A stretch of DNA of 64,000 nucleotides from Acytostelium subglobosum LB1. Taxonomy: Eukaryota > Evosea > Eumycetozoa > Acytosteliales > Acytosteliaceae. Positions 1 to 12,697 of this stretch are shown here, one piece after another; position 1 is the stretch's first letter, and every line of letters begins with the position of its first letter. Where the stretch lies: assembly GCF_000787575.1 (NCBI RefSeq), contig NW_012236511.1:186001-250000 (forward strand), in the 5' to 3' direction. Made by a program: the position numbers and the translations under genes. Under the pieces are notes generated by a model, which did no database searches, was not told where the DNA came from, and saw nothing but the letters and a program-made list of their open reading frames with translations.

Positions 1-1990
1 AACATGTTCATGTTGAGTATGCCTGGGATTGAGTAGTACATGTCGGCAAACTCACTGTTGTTATCACCCAGCCAATGACCTGCGTGATGACCAGAGCCGG
101 GGAAGGTGGATCGCGAGATGACCGTGGCGCGCGTCTGTAAGATGTCGATTGCTGCGGCCACAGTGACCATTGTCTCACTGTATCCATACAGGTTGTGTGT
201 GTTGTACACTGACATATTTCCATACTGTACACATGTGAGGTTGATGGTGTGCATGTCCAGGCTGACATTGCCTGGCAGATATGGTGGGTTGTTGGGGTCG
301 AAGCTGTGCAATGACACCTGCTGCTGAGCAGCGTGGCTATTGTCTGATGTTAACTGAGATGAACATACATCGCCGTTGCAGAAGCTGGACACCTCATTCA
401 TGTCGATCCAGATACCATCGTACTGGACCATATCGTGGAAGGCTGCCAATTGTCCCTGCCAGAAGTGAGTCGTTGCTGGATTAAAGAAGTCTGGGAAGAT
501 AGTAAATCCTGGCCACACCTTTCCAACATAAGCCGATCCATCAGGTCTAGTAATGTATCCTCCGGACTGATTTATGGGCAAGGTGTAAGTCTATGATTGA
601 TTGATTGATTGATTGAATGAATGTGATGGATTGTCTTACGCTTAAAAGTTGATTGTAAGGTGCGTAGGAGGTGTCTGTGTTGATGCCTGGATCAATGATC
701 ATGATGTAGTGTTGATTGTTGGTATGCAGATACTCAATCATCAACTTCATCTCATCAGCTGGGAAGTTAACTGGGTCGAGAGTGAAGTCCTGGAACATGT
801 TCATATAGTCAATGTCATTCCACATAGTCTCCAACTTGATTGATTGATTGATTGATTGGATTGATTGAGTGTGTGAGTGATCATGCTGGGCATTGGGACA
901 TAAGGTACACATACTGGTATGTTGTTTTGAGCATATTTGTAGATGACCTCGAATGTCTCATTGGCGCTCTTGTAGCCCCAACGACATTGGTGCCAGCCAA
1001 GTGACCAATAGGACGGCATGTAGGGCGTGCCAATCACCTGGGAGTACTGCTGCACGACACTCTCTGGTGTCGGACCCATGAAGAAGAAGAAGTCAAACAC
1101 ACCTCCAATCACCTTGTATGTTAACGAGCGTGGTTGCATCACAACGTCCATGGCATTAGAGTTGAGCAAGAATGCGCCAAACGCGTTGCCACTCGGGCTC
1201 AGATGCATGTAGAATGGATGCGAGCCGTACAGATTGAGGTCGACTGGCGTGCCCTGGTCCTTTGCAAACAGTGTATACGTGAAGTTGTTCTGTAGCCTCA
1301 GTGGTGCCACGCGCTCGCCCAATCCATACAAGTTTGGATTAGTCTCCTGGAACCTATTTGTCATTTCGAGGTAGTTGTCCTCGTACTGGAATGGAGCACC
1401 CATGTGTCAGTCAGTCAGTTGATTGATTGATTGATCATCATCATAATACATACGATCATGCCACTTGTGTAGCAGTCGGCTGGCGGTGAAGTGTTGAAGA
1501 GCACCTCGCCATTGGAGACTCGGGTGATTGAGAATCCAAAGTTATCGCGTTGGAACTTGATGTTGTAGTCGATGAATTGTGGCTTGTTGGTGGGCAATGG
1601 CATTTGGTTGACATAGGGTACCTCCCAACGTTGCGTGGTCGGGTCGATAATCTTGATGCGAACGATCTGCTGCGTTTGGAAGTAGACAAACAGTTGCAAT
1701 GTCTTTACATCACCGCCGTACGGGCCGGGATTGACCAGATTGAGTGCACCCGTATATCCATAGTTTGTCGGTGTCAAGTTTGACAATGAGTAATGTTGGC
1801 ATTGTGATGATGTCTGTGTATCTTTATCTTTATCTGCATCTGCATTTGTATATGTATCTGTATCTGTATCTGTATATGTTTGAGTGTTTGCTGATGCTGA
1901 ACAAACACTTGCTATGAGTAGCAACAATAGCAACATCAAGGTGATACTGAGTCGTCTCGCATCACAAAGTGTTGTTGTCGTTGTTGCCAT
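1..1990 (-). CDS. GH31 alpha-glucosidase, 5' part (runs off left edge)
   Basis: Retaining glycoside hydrolase of family 31, most like lysosomal acid alpha-glucosidase, which releases glucose from glycogen or maltose ends. Exons read on the minus strand: 1454-1990, 915-1385, 640-834 and 1-590 (continuing beyond base 1), all with GTATGT/GTAAGA donors. I start at the Met of MATTTTT (1990); an in-frame Met at 2029 is possible. A hydrophobic Leu-rich signal peptide is followed by a Thr/Asp-rich linker. The N-terminal beta-sandwich motif LYGLGER is present, then DIDYM, WPG and FPDF. The catalytic motif WIDMNE has its nucleophile Asp codon at 402-404. RSTFPGSGHHAGHW closes the visible part. The C-terminal half of the family, including the general acid region downstream, lies outside the window. 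Family is certain; exact substrate is inferred. Confidence 0.93.
591..639 (-). repeat. GATT tetranucleotide tract inside a GH31 intron
   Basis: The third GH31 intron is largely (GATT)n on the plus strand, so (AATC)n in the sense of the transcript. A similar tract lies in the second intron at about 837-866. Confidence 0.8.
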
Positions 1991-2029
1991 TCTTATACTA
2001 CTAATGTTAGGTTTTGAATGAATGGTCAA

Positions 2030-3469
2030 TGTTGTATTTGTTCATTCATTCATTCATTCATGAACTTAAACACCAACATTGTTTCGAAAAAGACGCAAAA
2101 GACATCGATGTTGCCTTTGCCTAGTGAAGCAAACACAAGATATTTGTTATTGTTTTTGGGATTCAGTGGTATTCATTGCAATTCCTATGAATAGGAGTTC
2201 AGATTAGATAACTCTCAAGAGTTCTCTCAAAAAGTGTAGATAATCATCATCACATAATAACTCTAAACAATCAAAGATGTTTGCACAATATTTGCTTGCT
2301 GATATAAACATTAATAAATAAGTGTATACACCAATATTTATTTATACAACAAGGACCAAACATAATTGTTCTGTTCATTGCTAAACTTGTAATCCTGAGT
2401 TTTAACACTTATGTTTGTGTTTGTGTTTGTGATTGTGTTTGTGTTTGTGTTTGTGTCTGTTGGGTGATTGAAGTTGAGAAGAGGACGAAGTAGAAGCCTT
2501 TTGTACACTGATTTATGGCATGTGTGTGAATGAGTGTGATTAACAATTTAAAGATGGACCATCATCATCATCATCATCATCATCTTATAAACACTCAATT
2601 ACTCTCTATCTTACACTCACACTAATGAACCAATCAATCAATCTTTAAACTCATTGTGTTTGTTGTATGGACCATTCATTCATTCATTCATTCCATTTGA
2701 TCGTTCCCCTCCCACTTGGAGAAGCATAACAACGTCGTTATGCCTTGCCCATACTCGTTCCACTGTGGGAAACAAATAACCATCCATCCATCCAATCCTT
2801 CATTGGCTAACACTTGGACACACACACACACACACACTCACTGAAGCGAGGGTATTCGCCAAGGGCCTCTACTCATTCATATGCATTCATTTCATGATTG
2901 ATTGATTGAACAGAATGATCATTCTTGAGAGTGAGTACGTACGAAAGTGAACACAACATTGTTGTGTTAGTGCGAGTGAGTGAGTTATTGATTGTGGTGC
3001 AGACAACCGTCCTTGGACGGTGGTAGATAGAGCTCGAGATATATATACAAGTTGCCTATTAAGGATGGACAGTGGGCTGGCCTGCAGTCCTTGCATCGTC
3101 TCGTGGAACCCCCCTTGGGCTTCGATGACCGTTCAGTGATCTCAAAATACCTTTGATGATGGTTGATCCTCCACTTTTCACTCACTTCACTCAGTCAGCC
3201 ACCTTGCTTGATTGTTTGTGTTACGTGGGGCGATGTCTGATTGGCCGGCGGGCTGGTTGGCTAGTTGGCTGACTGAATGACAGGATCATCATCATCAGCT
3301 GATGATCGCATCGCATTATTCGCGTGTGTGTGTGTGGTGTGGAACATTCATTCATTTCTAATCATGTGCCCTCATTTCCTCCATCCAGCAGCTCTCAATG
3401 CTCATCAAGTAGAATAACTCCCCAAGTCCATTCGCCTTCTCCAATCATAATTGTTATTATTGATTGTCC
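2030..3469. other. Intergenic, simple repeats, no supported gene
   Basis: This is the upstream region of the GH31 gene. It holds (TTCA)n at 2041-2061, TTTGTG-type repeats at about 2410-2458, (CAT)n at 2560-2584 and a CA tract at about 2818-2838. A short near-palindrome, ACCGTCC-TT-GGACGGT, lies near 3005-3020. A 66-codon minus-strand ORF at 2985-3185 is discussed in the findings but is not called as a gene. Confidence 0.6.
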
Positions 3470-3831
3470 ATGAACAAAGAGGTAAGCAATTGTAAGGTAA
3501 AGTATTATCGTGATGAAATGTAGTTTATAGGTGTGTCCTTCCAACATGCGCTGGAGTGCTGGACGGTCAGCGCACCACTGGGTCTTTGACCACAATCTTT
3601 GCTTGCCAACATCGGGCTCCATTAATTCCAAAAAAATGGTAAGTGTCGTGTCCTCGTCATCCACACATTTGATTGATTGATTGTACTAATATATTCATTC
3701 GCGAATATATAGAGTCTGATGGACAAGGAAAGATTCTGGTCGGACCCTATGTGGGGCCGCGGGCTTGTCATCCTAACTGACCCACTAACCTTTGTCTCTT
3801 CTCCTCCACTTCATTCATTCCAGCAAACTTA
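3470..3831 (+). CDS. Possible small spliced gene of unknown function
   Basis: Not recognised. The model is ATG at 3470, exon 3470-3481 ending at a GTAAGC donor, then exon 3531-3638, which is exactly 36 stop-free codons between an AG acceptor and a GTAAGT donor. A third exon starts at 3713 and reads SLMDKERFWSDPMWGRG. Two endings are possible: read-through to a stop near 3831, or splicing at the strong CTAAC plus pyrimidine tract plus CCAG at about 3790-3824, for which no GTA-type donor is present. The matching intron borders and absence of stops are the only evidence. An ORF on the opposite strand (3395-3664) covers part of the same DNA, so strand is uncertain. Confidence 0.3.
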
Positions 3832-5058
3832 GGTAGTCTGGCGACGTGGAAACTGATGAACAGGTAGATCCAATATCCTATCCATCTCAACCAATCATGG
3901 TCATTGCAATGCTATTGTCGAGAATACAATGAATGGTGATGTCAAGTGTGTCTGATATTTATCTTTTCTAGATGAAGAGGTGTGTGTCTGTGTACCAAGT
4001 ATTGGGGGTGGGAAGTCGAATGGTCGTTCATTAGTCGTGTTGCTGATCTCCCTCACACTTTTGAAAGTGATCATGATCAACACGACACCCTTTATTTTAT
4101 TTTTTCTGTTTTGAACAACCAAAAAAAGATATCTTCACCAACATTATTTATTTTGAATGAATGATCCTGATGGATGACAGGTGATCGATTGCTGGCCTTG
4201 TGTGTGGTGTTATGATGGCTTGCTCTTGCTTTGACCAGAAAACAACAACAAACTAATGAATGGCGAGTGTTTGGGACCACCTTGATCCAACACCACACGT
4301 CACACGCCAGAATGACTTGAACAACTTAACTTAACCTCAGTCAGACCCTCTCACCTCACCTCACGAACGATGATTATAACTTCAGTCATCATCATCATCA
4401 TTATTCACACATACAACAACAGATAACATAACTATATATATATATTATATATAATACTCATTTCAATCACTCACTGCTCCAACTTTCCAAACTAGTCAGC
4501 AGTTCCTTTCATTAACCATCCGAAGGTATGAATCATTCAACATCACCATCCAACATCCAACATCCATCCATCCGATTACTTGTGTATATGTGTGTCTACC
4601 ACTCGATCACTTATAAGTGTGTGCGTGTGTGGTGAGTTGATCAATCACTTGGTTGATGATGTGGGGCCGTGAATGCTCGAGCAGGGCTCGCTTCTGGCGA
4701 GTGGTGCACACATGAACACACTACACATGCATGCTATACCAAAAAGAAATCGGAGTGAAGGACCATCATTCATTCATTCATTAGTATTGTGATTATAATG
4801 ATGGTGATCAATACAAGTCCAGAGGAGTGGAGTGCACTACCAATCAATCAATCATTCATTCATTGACATTATCATAAAATATACAGGAACAAGCCAGCTA
4901 GAGAGATAAGAAACCAAATACTTGGAGTTAGTTATTATTACAATTAATCTCAATCACTTCACACTTTATCCACCAACTTCCACAACTCCATCTTCAACTT
5001 CAACTTCAACTTCAGCATCACATCCATCACATATCACCATCTCATCACATATATACAC
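3832..5058. other. Intergenic, AT-rich with simple repeats
   Basis: Upstream region of the sterol oxidase gene. It contains CAT/TTCA and TA-rich tracts (for example about 4431-4455). No coding exon or RNA gene is recognised. Short ORFs on both strands at 3901-4298 overlap each other and lack any family resemblance. Confidence 0.5.
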
Positions 5059-6054
5059 ATGAACGACACATTGGGACAGATCGTCTACCAGCCAACCAAT
5101 GCATTGGAGGCATTGTGGTTCAATTTCGTGGACTACTTTGGCGAGGACTTCTTGATAAGCTATGGCACATTCTTTGCCCACGAGATCTTCTACTTCCTCG
5201 CTTTCCTGCCCTTCTTCCTGTGCGACTTTGTGCATGCACTCAGGAAGTACAAGATACAGCCAGTAAGTATACCACCTTGTTGGAATGATCATGTGATCGA
5301 TCGCTCTCTCACTCACTCACTCACTCACTCACACAATCACATTAGACAAAGGTCAATGATTGGAAGACTCAATTCAATTGCCTGCTCAAAGTGATGGGCA
5401 CTCACATATTTGTACAACTCCCGATGATGATTGTATTTCATCCGGCCATCCATAGTATTGGACTGCGCGCGAGAGTACCTTTGCCATCGGGTTGGTACCT
5501 GCTGTTTGTGCTGGCCGTCTCCTTTGTGCTGGAGGACGCCTACTTCTACTTTGTTCACCGCTTCCTGCACCAGGGCTTCTGGTACAAGTACATCCACAAG
5601 GTGCACCACGACCACGCCTCGCCCTTTGGCATGGCGGCCGAGTACGCGCACCCCATCGAGACGCTGATCCTGGGCGTGGGCACCTGTCTGGGACCATTCC
5701 TCCTGTCACGTGACCTCTTCACACTCTGGGCATGGCTCGCCGTCCGTCTCTTCCAAACAGTCGAGTGTCACAGCGGCTATGACTTCCCCTGGAACCCAAC
5801 CAAATTGATCCCATTCTGGGGTGGCGCGCACTTCCACGACTTCCATCACGAGACCTTTGTATGTGTCCACGCCTCAGGACTTGAGTCTGTGCACGGACTA
5901 ACCTTCATTCCTTCACCACATTCATTAGGTTGGAAACTACTCGTCGACCTTTACATACTTTGATCGTTTGTTTGGAACATCTGACAAGTATTATGCGAGG
6001 ATGGAGATGAGAAAGAAGGAAGAGGAGCTTCTTGCTAACAAGAAGGCCAAATAA
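5059..6054 (+). CDS. C-4 methylsterol oxidase (ERG25/SMO-like sterol desaturase)
   Basis: ER-membrane non-haem di-iron oxygenase of the fatty acid hydroxylase superfamily; the family oxidises the C-4 methyl groups of sterol precursors. Three exons, 5059-5262, 5346-5858 and 5929-6054, give 280 residues, which is the usual length. The histidine clusters HRFLH, HKVHH and HFHDFHH supply the di-iron ligands, and the order and spacing fit ERG25. Hydrophobic segments lie around residues 35-60, 85-115 and in the HP-to-W stretch between the last two His clusters. The C-terminus is Lys-rich and ends KKAK, consistent with a dilysine-type ER retrieval signal. The first intron carries a (CTCA)n tract. No odd features. 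A related C-5 or other sterol desaturase is less likely because of the spacing. Confidence 0.93.
5307..5331 (+). repeat. (CTCA)n tract in first intron of the sterol oxidase gene
   Basis: About six CTCA units in the intron between 5263 and 5345. Confidence 0.85.
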
Positions 6055-6839
6055 TCAATCGGTGTGTCTGTAGCATGGTCATTCATTGTCGTTCGGTCGG
6101 TCGGTCTGTCTGACTGTCTGTCTGTCTGTCGTATATCTGTGTCGGTGTGTCCCGTCATTGACGGGGACTACTATCCAACCAGTCGCGACTGACTGACTTG
6201 ATGTCCGGCCGGCCCCATCAATGTTTACCATAGTCGTCCGTCCACTGTCTTTTGTCTTTTTGGTACTTTCCCTCTTTCTTCTTCACCTTTCGTTCACATG
6301 TCCAATCAATCATCCATACTTCCTCTCATTTTCCTACAACTCGCGAGCGCTCGAAAACCATCGCTCGTCATCAAAACATCCAACAACCTTTCGTTTCCAA
6401 CACACAGTCAATCAATCAATCACACGCACGCCACTCCACGTCAACACCTTACCACCTCCAACGCAATAAACACACACATATATGACCGACCAGGTCCAAC
6501 CAACTTCAAGTCTTAATCATACACACAATACATAATGTAACCATTCGCGAGTCCAAATGCCGACATGCCCATTCTTGTGACCCTGAAGGCCTTATTTTAG
6601 CAATGTGTGTGTGGAGGCCTTTGTGAACGCGCAATTCCTTCCGACCTTAACTTTAACTTGATCAAATATCTGTATCTTCTTGGTAGAGGGGGCGGGGTAA
6701 GGCCTCGTCGCATGTCTCCATGTCCAAAGGTCTGGATTGATTAATAGATCAATCTTATTATTATATCTCATCAACTCCATCATTCATTCATTCTTCAATA
6801 GATACTTACATTACATATATATATACATATAATATAACA
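6055..6839. other. Intergenic between sterol oxidase and first 7TM family gene
   Basis: Begins with GGTC/TGTC tetramer runs at about 6093-6132, then a pyrimidine-rich stretch and a CA-rich stretch with AATAAA at about 6464, which could be the polyadenylation region of the sterol oxidase. The last 100 bases before 6840 are very AT-rich, as is usual upstream of dictyostelid starts. Overlapping short ORFs at 6221-6516 have no family resemblance. Confidence 0.5.
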
Positions 6840-9800
6840 ATGATGAAGACATCACCAACATGTTTGATCACTTTGATGATGATGATGATGTTGTTGGGAG
6901 TGACCCATGCTAGTTGGAACATAAGTCAACAATCATTGTTATTGCATAGGAAGTCGGATATGCTTGGTATGCACTTTGACTATGCTCTGATGGATGTACC
7001 GCTGGATCGCGAGATGTTCATGTACACATCGACAGCATGCCCCAACTATACATTCACGCCACCAGTCTATGAGATAGACTGTACATGCGATTATATCAAT
7101 CCGGCCACATGTGGCACAGTCATCAGCAACAATAGTCAATGTCCGCGATGTTTAGAAACAGATATTGTAAACTACTGCAATAACACCGCTTTCATAAAGT
7201 ATATCATCCAAGCCAACCAGACAATGGTCGTCGATATTCCACCATTAGCCAAGGGGTCACTTGTGTCAGTCATCCAATTCCGTTACAATTACAGCCTCAT
7301 GTCTCCATCACTAGAGTCACTCTTGGTATGTATACTCACTCATCAATTACATCATCCAGGAATAATTCCACTCTTCAATAATTCTATCAACATATATGAG
7401 TAATCAATCAGTCTTTGCACTCAGTGCACTCATATATCTTGATCATATATCTTGATCATATATCTTGATCATAGATCTTGATCATTCAGTGCACCCATAT
7501 ATCTTGATCATTTCAATCACTCAATCAATCAATCAATCACACTAACTAACTAACTCATTCCTGCCCATCCCATCACATCATAACCAAGTTTCAACCAGAG
7601 TTAATTGGCCGCACTAAAGATACTCAAATATTATATTGGAGTTCAACGACGGTAGCCCCTGACTCGTATTTCCAACTATGTCCAACAGACTCGATACAAA
7701 TGCCCAACATAACAAGTAGGGTATTATTGTTTTCTGTCCAGGTCATCAATTTCGTCGGTGGCAAACTATCTGTAACTCTGCGCTCGGCACAGGTGCCGCC
7801 GGTGGACCCGACCGCCAGCTGCACAAATGTGTCGCCAGACCACCAGTGCATCGTTGATGGCAAAGAAATCGTCGCGACCAACACATCCAAGCCCTTCACA
7901 TTCCTTGTCGATCGACCCATAGTACTATCGCTTCGTTGCGCTCCAATAGAAAGAACAGTTAATACTAGAGATCTCATGATGACCCTCGATCTCTTCATCT
8001 CAGACTCAGAGCCATATCCATCATTATCAAACCATCAAGCTCGATTCTATCCCTTGGATGGTACGTATCACTCAATCAAACCCTTGCCCTCGCCCTCAAC
8101 CCCTTTCCCTCGACCCTCGCCCTCAACCATCGCGCTCAACCCTTGGCTTCAACCCTTGCCCTCAACCCTCGCGCTCAACCCTTGCCTTAATCAAACAACT
8201 GACTCTTATCTTATTCATCCTAGACTATAATCATATCTTGTATACTCAAGGCATCACTGGAGCATTGCCAGTGGCACCATGGACCAATGGAACAAGCAAA
8301 GTGCTCTACATCAATGTGTTTGCGCCAGTGGGCTTGATATGTGTATTCACATCACATGTAAAGACATGGAAGGACCCAGTTTTAACAAGCGACAGACTGT
8401 CATCAATCAAACGATTATATAATGGCGCCACTCTAGTCTATCCAGATGGATCACTACAGACAACACCATACACCATCCCAGAAACACAGCGCAGTGGACC
8501 ATTCATGCACACTTATCCGACAATGGACCCAACTCCATTCTCACCAATGCCCACAACATTACTCAATGATCAATATCTCAATCAATTATACCCTTCCAAA
8601 TCACTGGGGCAGATCAACATTCCCCTCATCCCATTTAAGCCCAACTCATTCCAGTCCAACTTCTTGCTCTCCAAACAAGTGAATGACTACCGAGTCCTCA
8701 TCCGCGACTTTGACTCCCTATCCAAGACCAAGCTAAAGTTCTCAGGTGTGATCATTGACATTGATGGAGTTGTAAGTTGTTTCATTGATTGGACACTAAA
8801 TCAAATATATATATATATATTTGATCAACTGACATGGAATGGTTCCACCCCTCCCCATCCCACCCCTCACTTAGCCCCTGGATGACACAGTTGAGTTGAA
8901 AGTCCCCTCCCAAACAGCATGCAATTATACACAGTTTGAGGCCATACTCGCACAGATCAAGCAGTACCAACTCAATCTATCTTTGACCAATGATACAGTT
9001 GAGTTGATGGAGTTGAGGTACAACATGGACACGCTGTCATTCACAGAGGCATGGCAGTATTGTGTCAATCAATCATCAAACTACATGACGCTTCATAACA
9101 AGAACGTGACGATGACCACCAACTCATGCCCCAATACATACTCCAACCCCAACGACTACCTCACCGACTCGTGTTGTAATAAGTACGCCAAATTCTCACA
9201 GTGTTGCCAGCCGCGCGAGGTCACCGTCACGGTGAGCAGCCTGACCGGCTTCCAGACCGGCCAGCTGGACCGGTGCTCGAGTCCAGCATGCGCGCAATCA
9301 GTACTTCAAGACTACTTCACATCGTCGAGTCGTGTGGCTAATGGCGAATGCACTCTATCATTCAAGGATTATAATAAGGGACAGTATGAGATGGTCCAGT
9401 TGTTGCAGCGATGCAAGGACCTGGTATACACGAGGATCTGGTGCGACAACGACACGCAATGTCCAGCCAATACCATATGCAGTATATACACGCGTCAGTG
9501 CCAAGTGCCCCTGGAACAGCAAGACAGAGCGTACATCATGTGCGTGCTCAATGGCTCATCAATCTCAACATTGTACAATCTTCAACAACAGCTTGGTGTG
9601 GCCAACTCCAACTCCAAGACCAACACATCGTCATCACCGTCATCATTGATGTTGTTGGATCAGTCACTACCCGATCTCGTGGACTTGGTGTACAACACAT
9701 ACAGGATGGATGATTGCACCTCGTTCATGTCCAACGACTACCGCACACAATTCGACATATTGTCCACGTTCTTTCTCCAATCATATATTGCTCGCCCATT

Positions 9801-12459
9801 ATGTCTGGACTCATACTGTCCTCTGATTCATGTTATCGGGTCAGACTATGACATCCTTCGTGTGAGAAAGGCGAGGCAAATACCTCTGACATCATGCTCA
9901 GGCCTTGGCGTATGCGCCAATGCTTCGACTTGCCTCGGACAGGATAACTGCTACCAATGCAAGGACATGAGCTTCTGCGGCCACTGCGCGACCAACCAAA
10001 CGATGTGCCACGTGTTGCGCGAGTTCAACAGCACCCAATGCCCAACAAACACCTCCATCTGTATGACCCAAAATGGAAACTACGACAGATGGGCCACGCC
10101 AGAGCAGTGCGACGAGAGGGGCACATGCACAACCAACTGTGGCTACATGTGCTACGGCTCCACATACTGCTATGCACCCAATCTCAACCGGAGCTCCTGC
10201 ATATCTCCCAATATCTTCTCCAATGGCATGTGCTGGATCAACTCTACAAACCGTACCAAAGAGTACTGCACTGGTAGCGGATACTTATGGATGGACTGCG
10301 AGCAATTGACTCTAGGCGAGTGTAGCGGGACTTTAGGCAGGAGCCAGTGCTGGGTAATGCCACGGCCATGCACGAAGGACCAGTGCGCTACCGTGGGCGG
10401 CACTTGCTCGGACTGGCCCTACTTTGCCAATCAGACCGACCAGGGCAGGGTCAGGGACGGCGTATGTGTGCGAAGCCACACCGTTTTCATCGAGCCGTTG
10501 AAGCAGCCCGCTTGCACAGTGGGCGAGATCGACTCTCCCATGGGATGTTTCGATCAATGGAATATCGTGTCAAAGGCTCAATGCCATGCCAAGGGACCGA
10601 CCTATAGGTGGTGGCCCGTCTCCATCAATCAATCAATATGCGAGTCTTACATGGGTTGTCAGATGACCGACTACTCCAACACGACATCGGGTCAGGTGCG
10701 ATTCAATGAGATGACACAAGAGCAGTGCACACAATGCCAGTCGACTGGCGACAACTACATGTGGACCAAAATGTTCAAATGGACACCTGGTCGATGGCTC
10801 CCTGGCATCATGGTCAAGCCGACATGGTACCAAAGCCTATCATTCTCTCCAACGACCAAGTATGGCGACTCATTCAGTCTTGATGGATTTGGAAGTGCGC
10901 TGTCCAACATTATGAAGTATGATCTGTTGCGATCATCATGTCAATTCCAAAGTATCCAGGACAGCGTGGATGCCGTGTCCTGTTCGTGTTCGGGTGGCGG
11001 TGGCAGAGAGTGCTTCCAATCAACGTCGGCACCCACTCAATCATTGTTGGCGTGCGCCACCGAGTCCAAGAAGTACCAAGTGATAAATGGATATATCCAA
11101 CTCTACGCCGATTCGGTCAATCAATCATGCACACTCTTCGAAGCGACTGAGGTCAGTCGCGAGATATATGCGTCGCCACCATCTCGCGTGCCACTCAGTG
11201 CCGAGTTCTTCTCATACCTGTCATCGACCAAGTATGGTATCACCAATAGCGAAGGAGCATTCATTGGTCTGGTGCAGAGCAATGGTGTCAGCATCCAGGG
11301 TACTTCAATCAATCGACTCACCTTGTGCCAGCTGCTCAGCCCGACCACGGGCCAGTACCCCGTCAATGACATGGCGATGAGAGTGGACAACAGTAGCAGC
11401 AGCATATTGGTGCCAATGAATGCAGAGCAGATCACTGGCGATGATGGACAGATCTACATGTGTGTGAACCTCACCTTGCCCCTGCTCATGCGTGGCGTCG
11501 ATGGCGTGGCGCTGTTCCCGGTCATCCGCGCAGCCAACTCTGACTCAAACAAAGAGTTCTTCACAAGGTCGCAGCGCGTGTTGATGTACATCCTAGCCGT
11601 GATATACGCGCTGTGCGCAGCCTGGGGATTATTCCAGATTGGAGTGATCATCGTCAAGTTGGTGCGCAGGATCGAAGGACCCAAGCTGGCACACGCACTT
11701 ATTGGCTCGATCACATGCTATACATTCATCCGAGCGATATACTTCTTCATCTTGCCATCTGGCGCACTATACACATCGCGAGTATCAGACTATGTGTTGG
11801 TGATACTGCCAACATTCATCTACTTCACATGCTTCTCATTCATCCTGGCGCTATGGTATATCATTGTCAGTCCCAACCTGCTGCAGGACTACACCAAACG
11901 TCTGAGTAGGACAATCATCGTGCTCAATGGTGTGCTGTACATTGCGTGCGTCACCATCATCCTCGTGTACAACGCGACCGAGTCCACTAGCTCGCTCAGC
12001 TTCTGCGGCTCGCGCGCACTAGCCAAGGTGTCAAACTCACGCGCACAGACCATCATCTCGATACTCTACGGTGTCCTCCAAGCATTGATCTCGCTGGTCT
12101 ACGGCATCATGTTCATTTATCTCGGCATCAAGATCAACAAACTGCTCGGACCACTCAAAGTGGCCAGGAATGCCGATGGCAGCGTGTTGGGCATATCCGG
12201 CCGCAAGATACAATTGTTCTTGGTGACAGCATCATGCTCATCCGGGTTGATACTGCACAGTATCTTTGTGTTGGTACTGATCACTACACAGACGGCCAAC
12301 AATGCATTCAGTTTCGTATTCCTGTTGCTTACAGAGGTGTTCCCGGCCATCACCATGTATGTCTTTTACAATCAAAGTCGAATGTCCTCCCCACAGAACT
12401 CTGTCGCGAGTACCTCTGCCACAGGATCATCCTCCAGCAAGATGAAGGTATTGAAATAA
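6840..12459 (+). CDS. Large Cys-rich ectodomain 7TM protein, copy 1 (TOM1/TPRA1-like membrane domain)
   Basis: Four exons: 6840-7325, 7589-8060, 8251-8771 and 8875-12459, intron phases 0,1,0, giving 1687 residues. A Met-rich hydrophobic signal peptide is followed by the family opening WNISQ...LGMHFDYALMD...LDRE. About 1,300 extracellular residues follow, with many Cys and N-x-S/T sites and short CxxC-type motifs such as the TKDQC...GGTCSD block and TPGRWLPG. Seven hydrophobic segments begin after EFFTRSQ (about 11560-12390). They contain LPTFIYFTCFSFIL, LSRTIIVLNGVLYIAC and a final TEVFPAITMYVFY, which resemble the THH1/TOM1/TOM3 and TPRA1 class. The Ser-rich tail ends KMKVLK. Role unknown; a cell-surface receptor or adhesion protein is inferred from architecture only. 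Confidence 0.88.
7432..7510 (+). repeat. Minisatellite in intron 1 of copy 1
   Basis: Five or so imperfect copies of a unit close to CATATATCTTGATCA, each containing the palindrome TGATCA, lie inside the first intron. Confidence 0.8.
8080..8187 (+). repeat. C-rich minisatellite in intron 2 of copy 1
   Basis: Irregular repeats of CCCTCAACCCTTG / CGCTCAACC type fill most of the second intron. They are strikingly C-rich on the sense strand compared with other introns in the window. Confidence 0.8.
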
Positions 12460-12460
12460 A

Positions 12461-12494
12461 CCCTTACCCTTACCCTTACCCTTGCCCTTGCCCT
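12461..12494 (+). repeat. CCCTTA hexamer array directly after the stop of copy 1
   Basis: Four CCCTTA units grading into CCCTTG. It is not a permutation of TTAGGG. Confidence 0.8.
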
Positions 12495-12661
12495 CACACA
12501 TTCAAACAAAACGTGTACTCCCCCTTCATTATTATTCATTCGATTCTTCAACAAGAGAGACTTAAGTCATCCCCAATAATACAAGCTAACATTAAACCGA
12601 TGGTGCATGCACAACCAAGTGTAGGTGTAATATGGCTTGTTGCTTCGGTCAACCAAACAAC

Positions 12662-12664
<3 letters not shown>

Positions 12665-12696
<32 letters not shown>
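12665..12696 (+). repeat. (CAAT)n array
   Basis: About seven AATC/CAAT units between the two plus-strand family genes. Confidence 0.85.

Positions 12697-12697
<1 letters not shown>

Noticed and set aside
591-866. GATT repeats as a CRISPR-like array
   Set aside because: They are contiguous tetranucleotide tracts with no spacers, in a eukaryotic intron.
12461-12494. CCCTTA array as an interstitial telomere repeat
   Set aside because: CCCTTA/TAAGGG is not a permutation of TTAGGG, and nothing nearby suggests a chromosome end.
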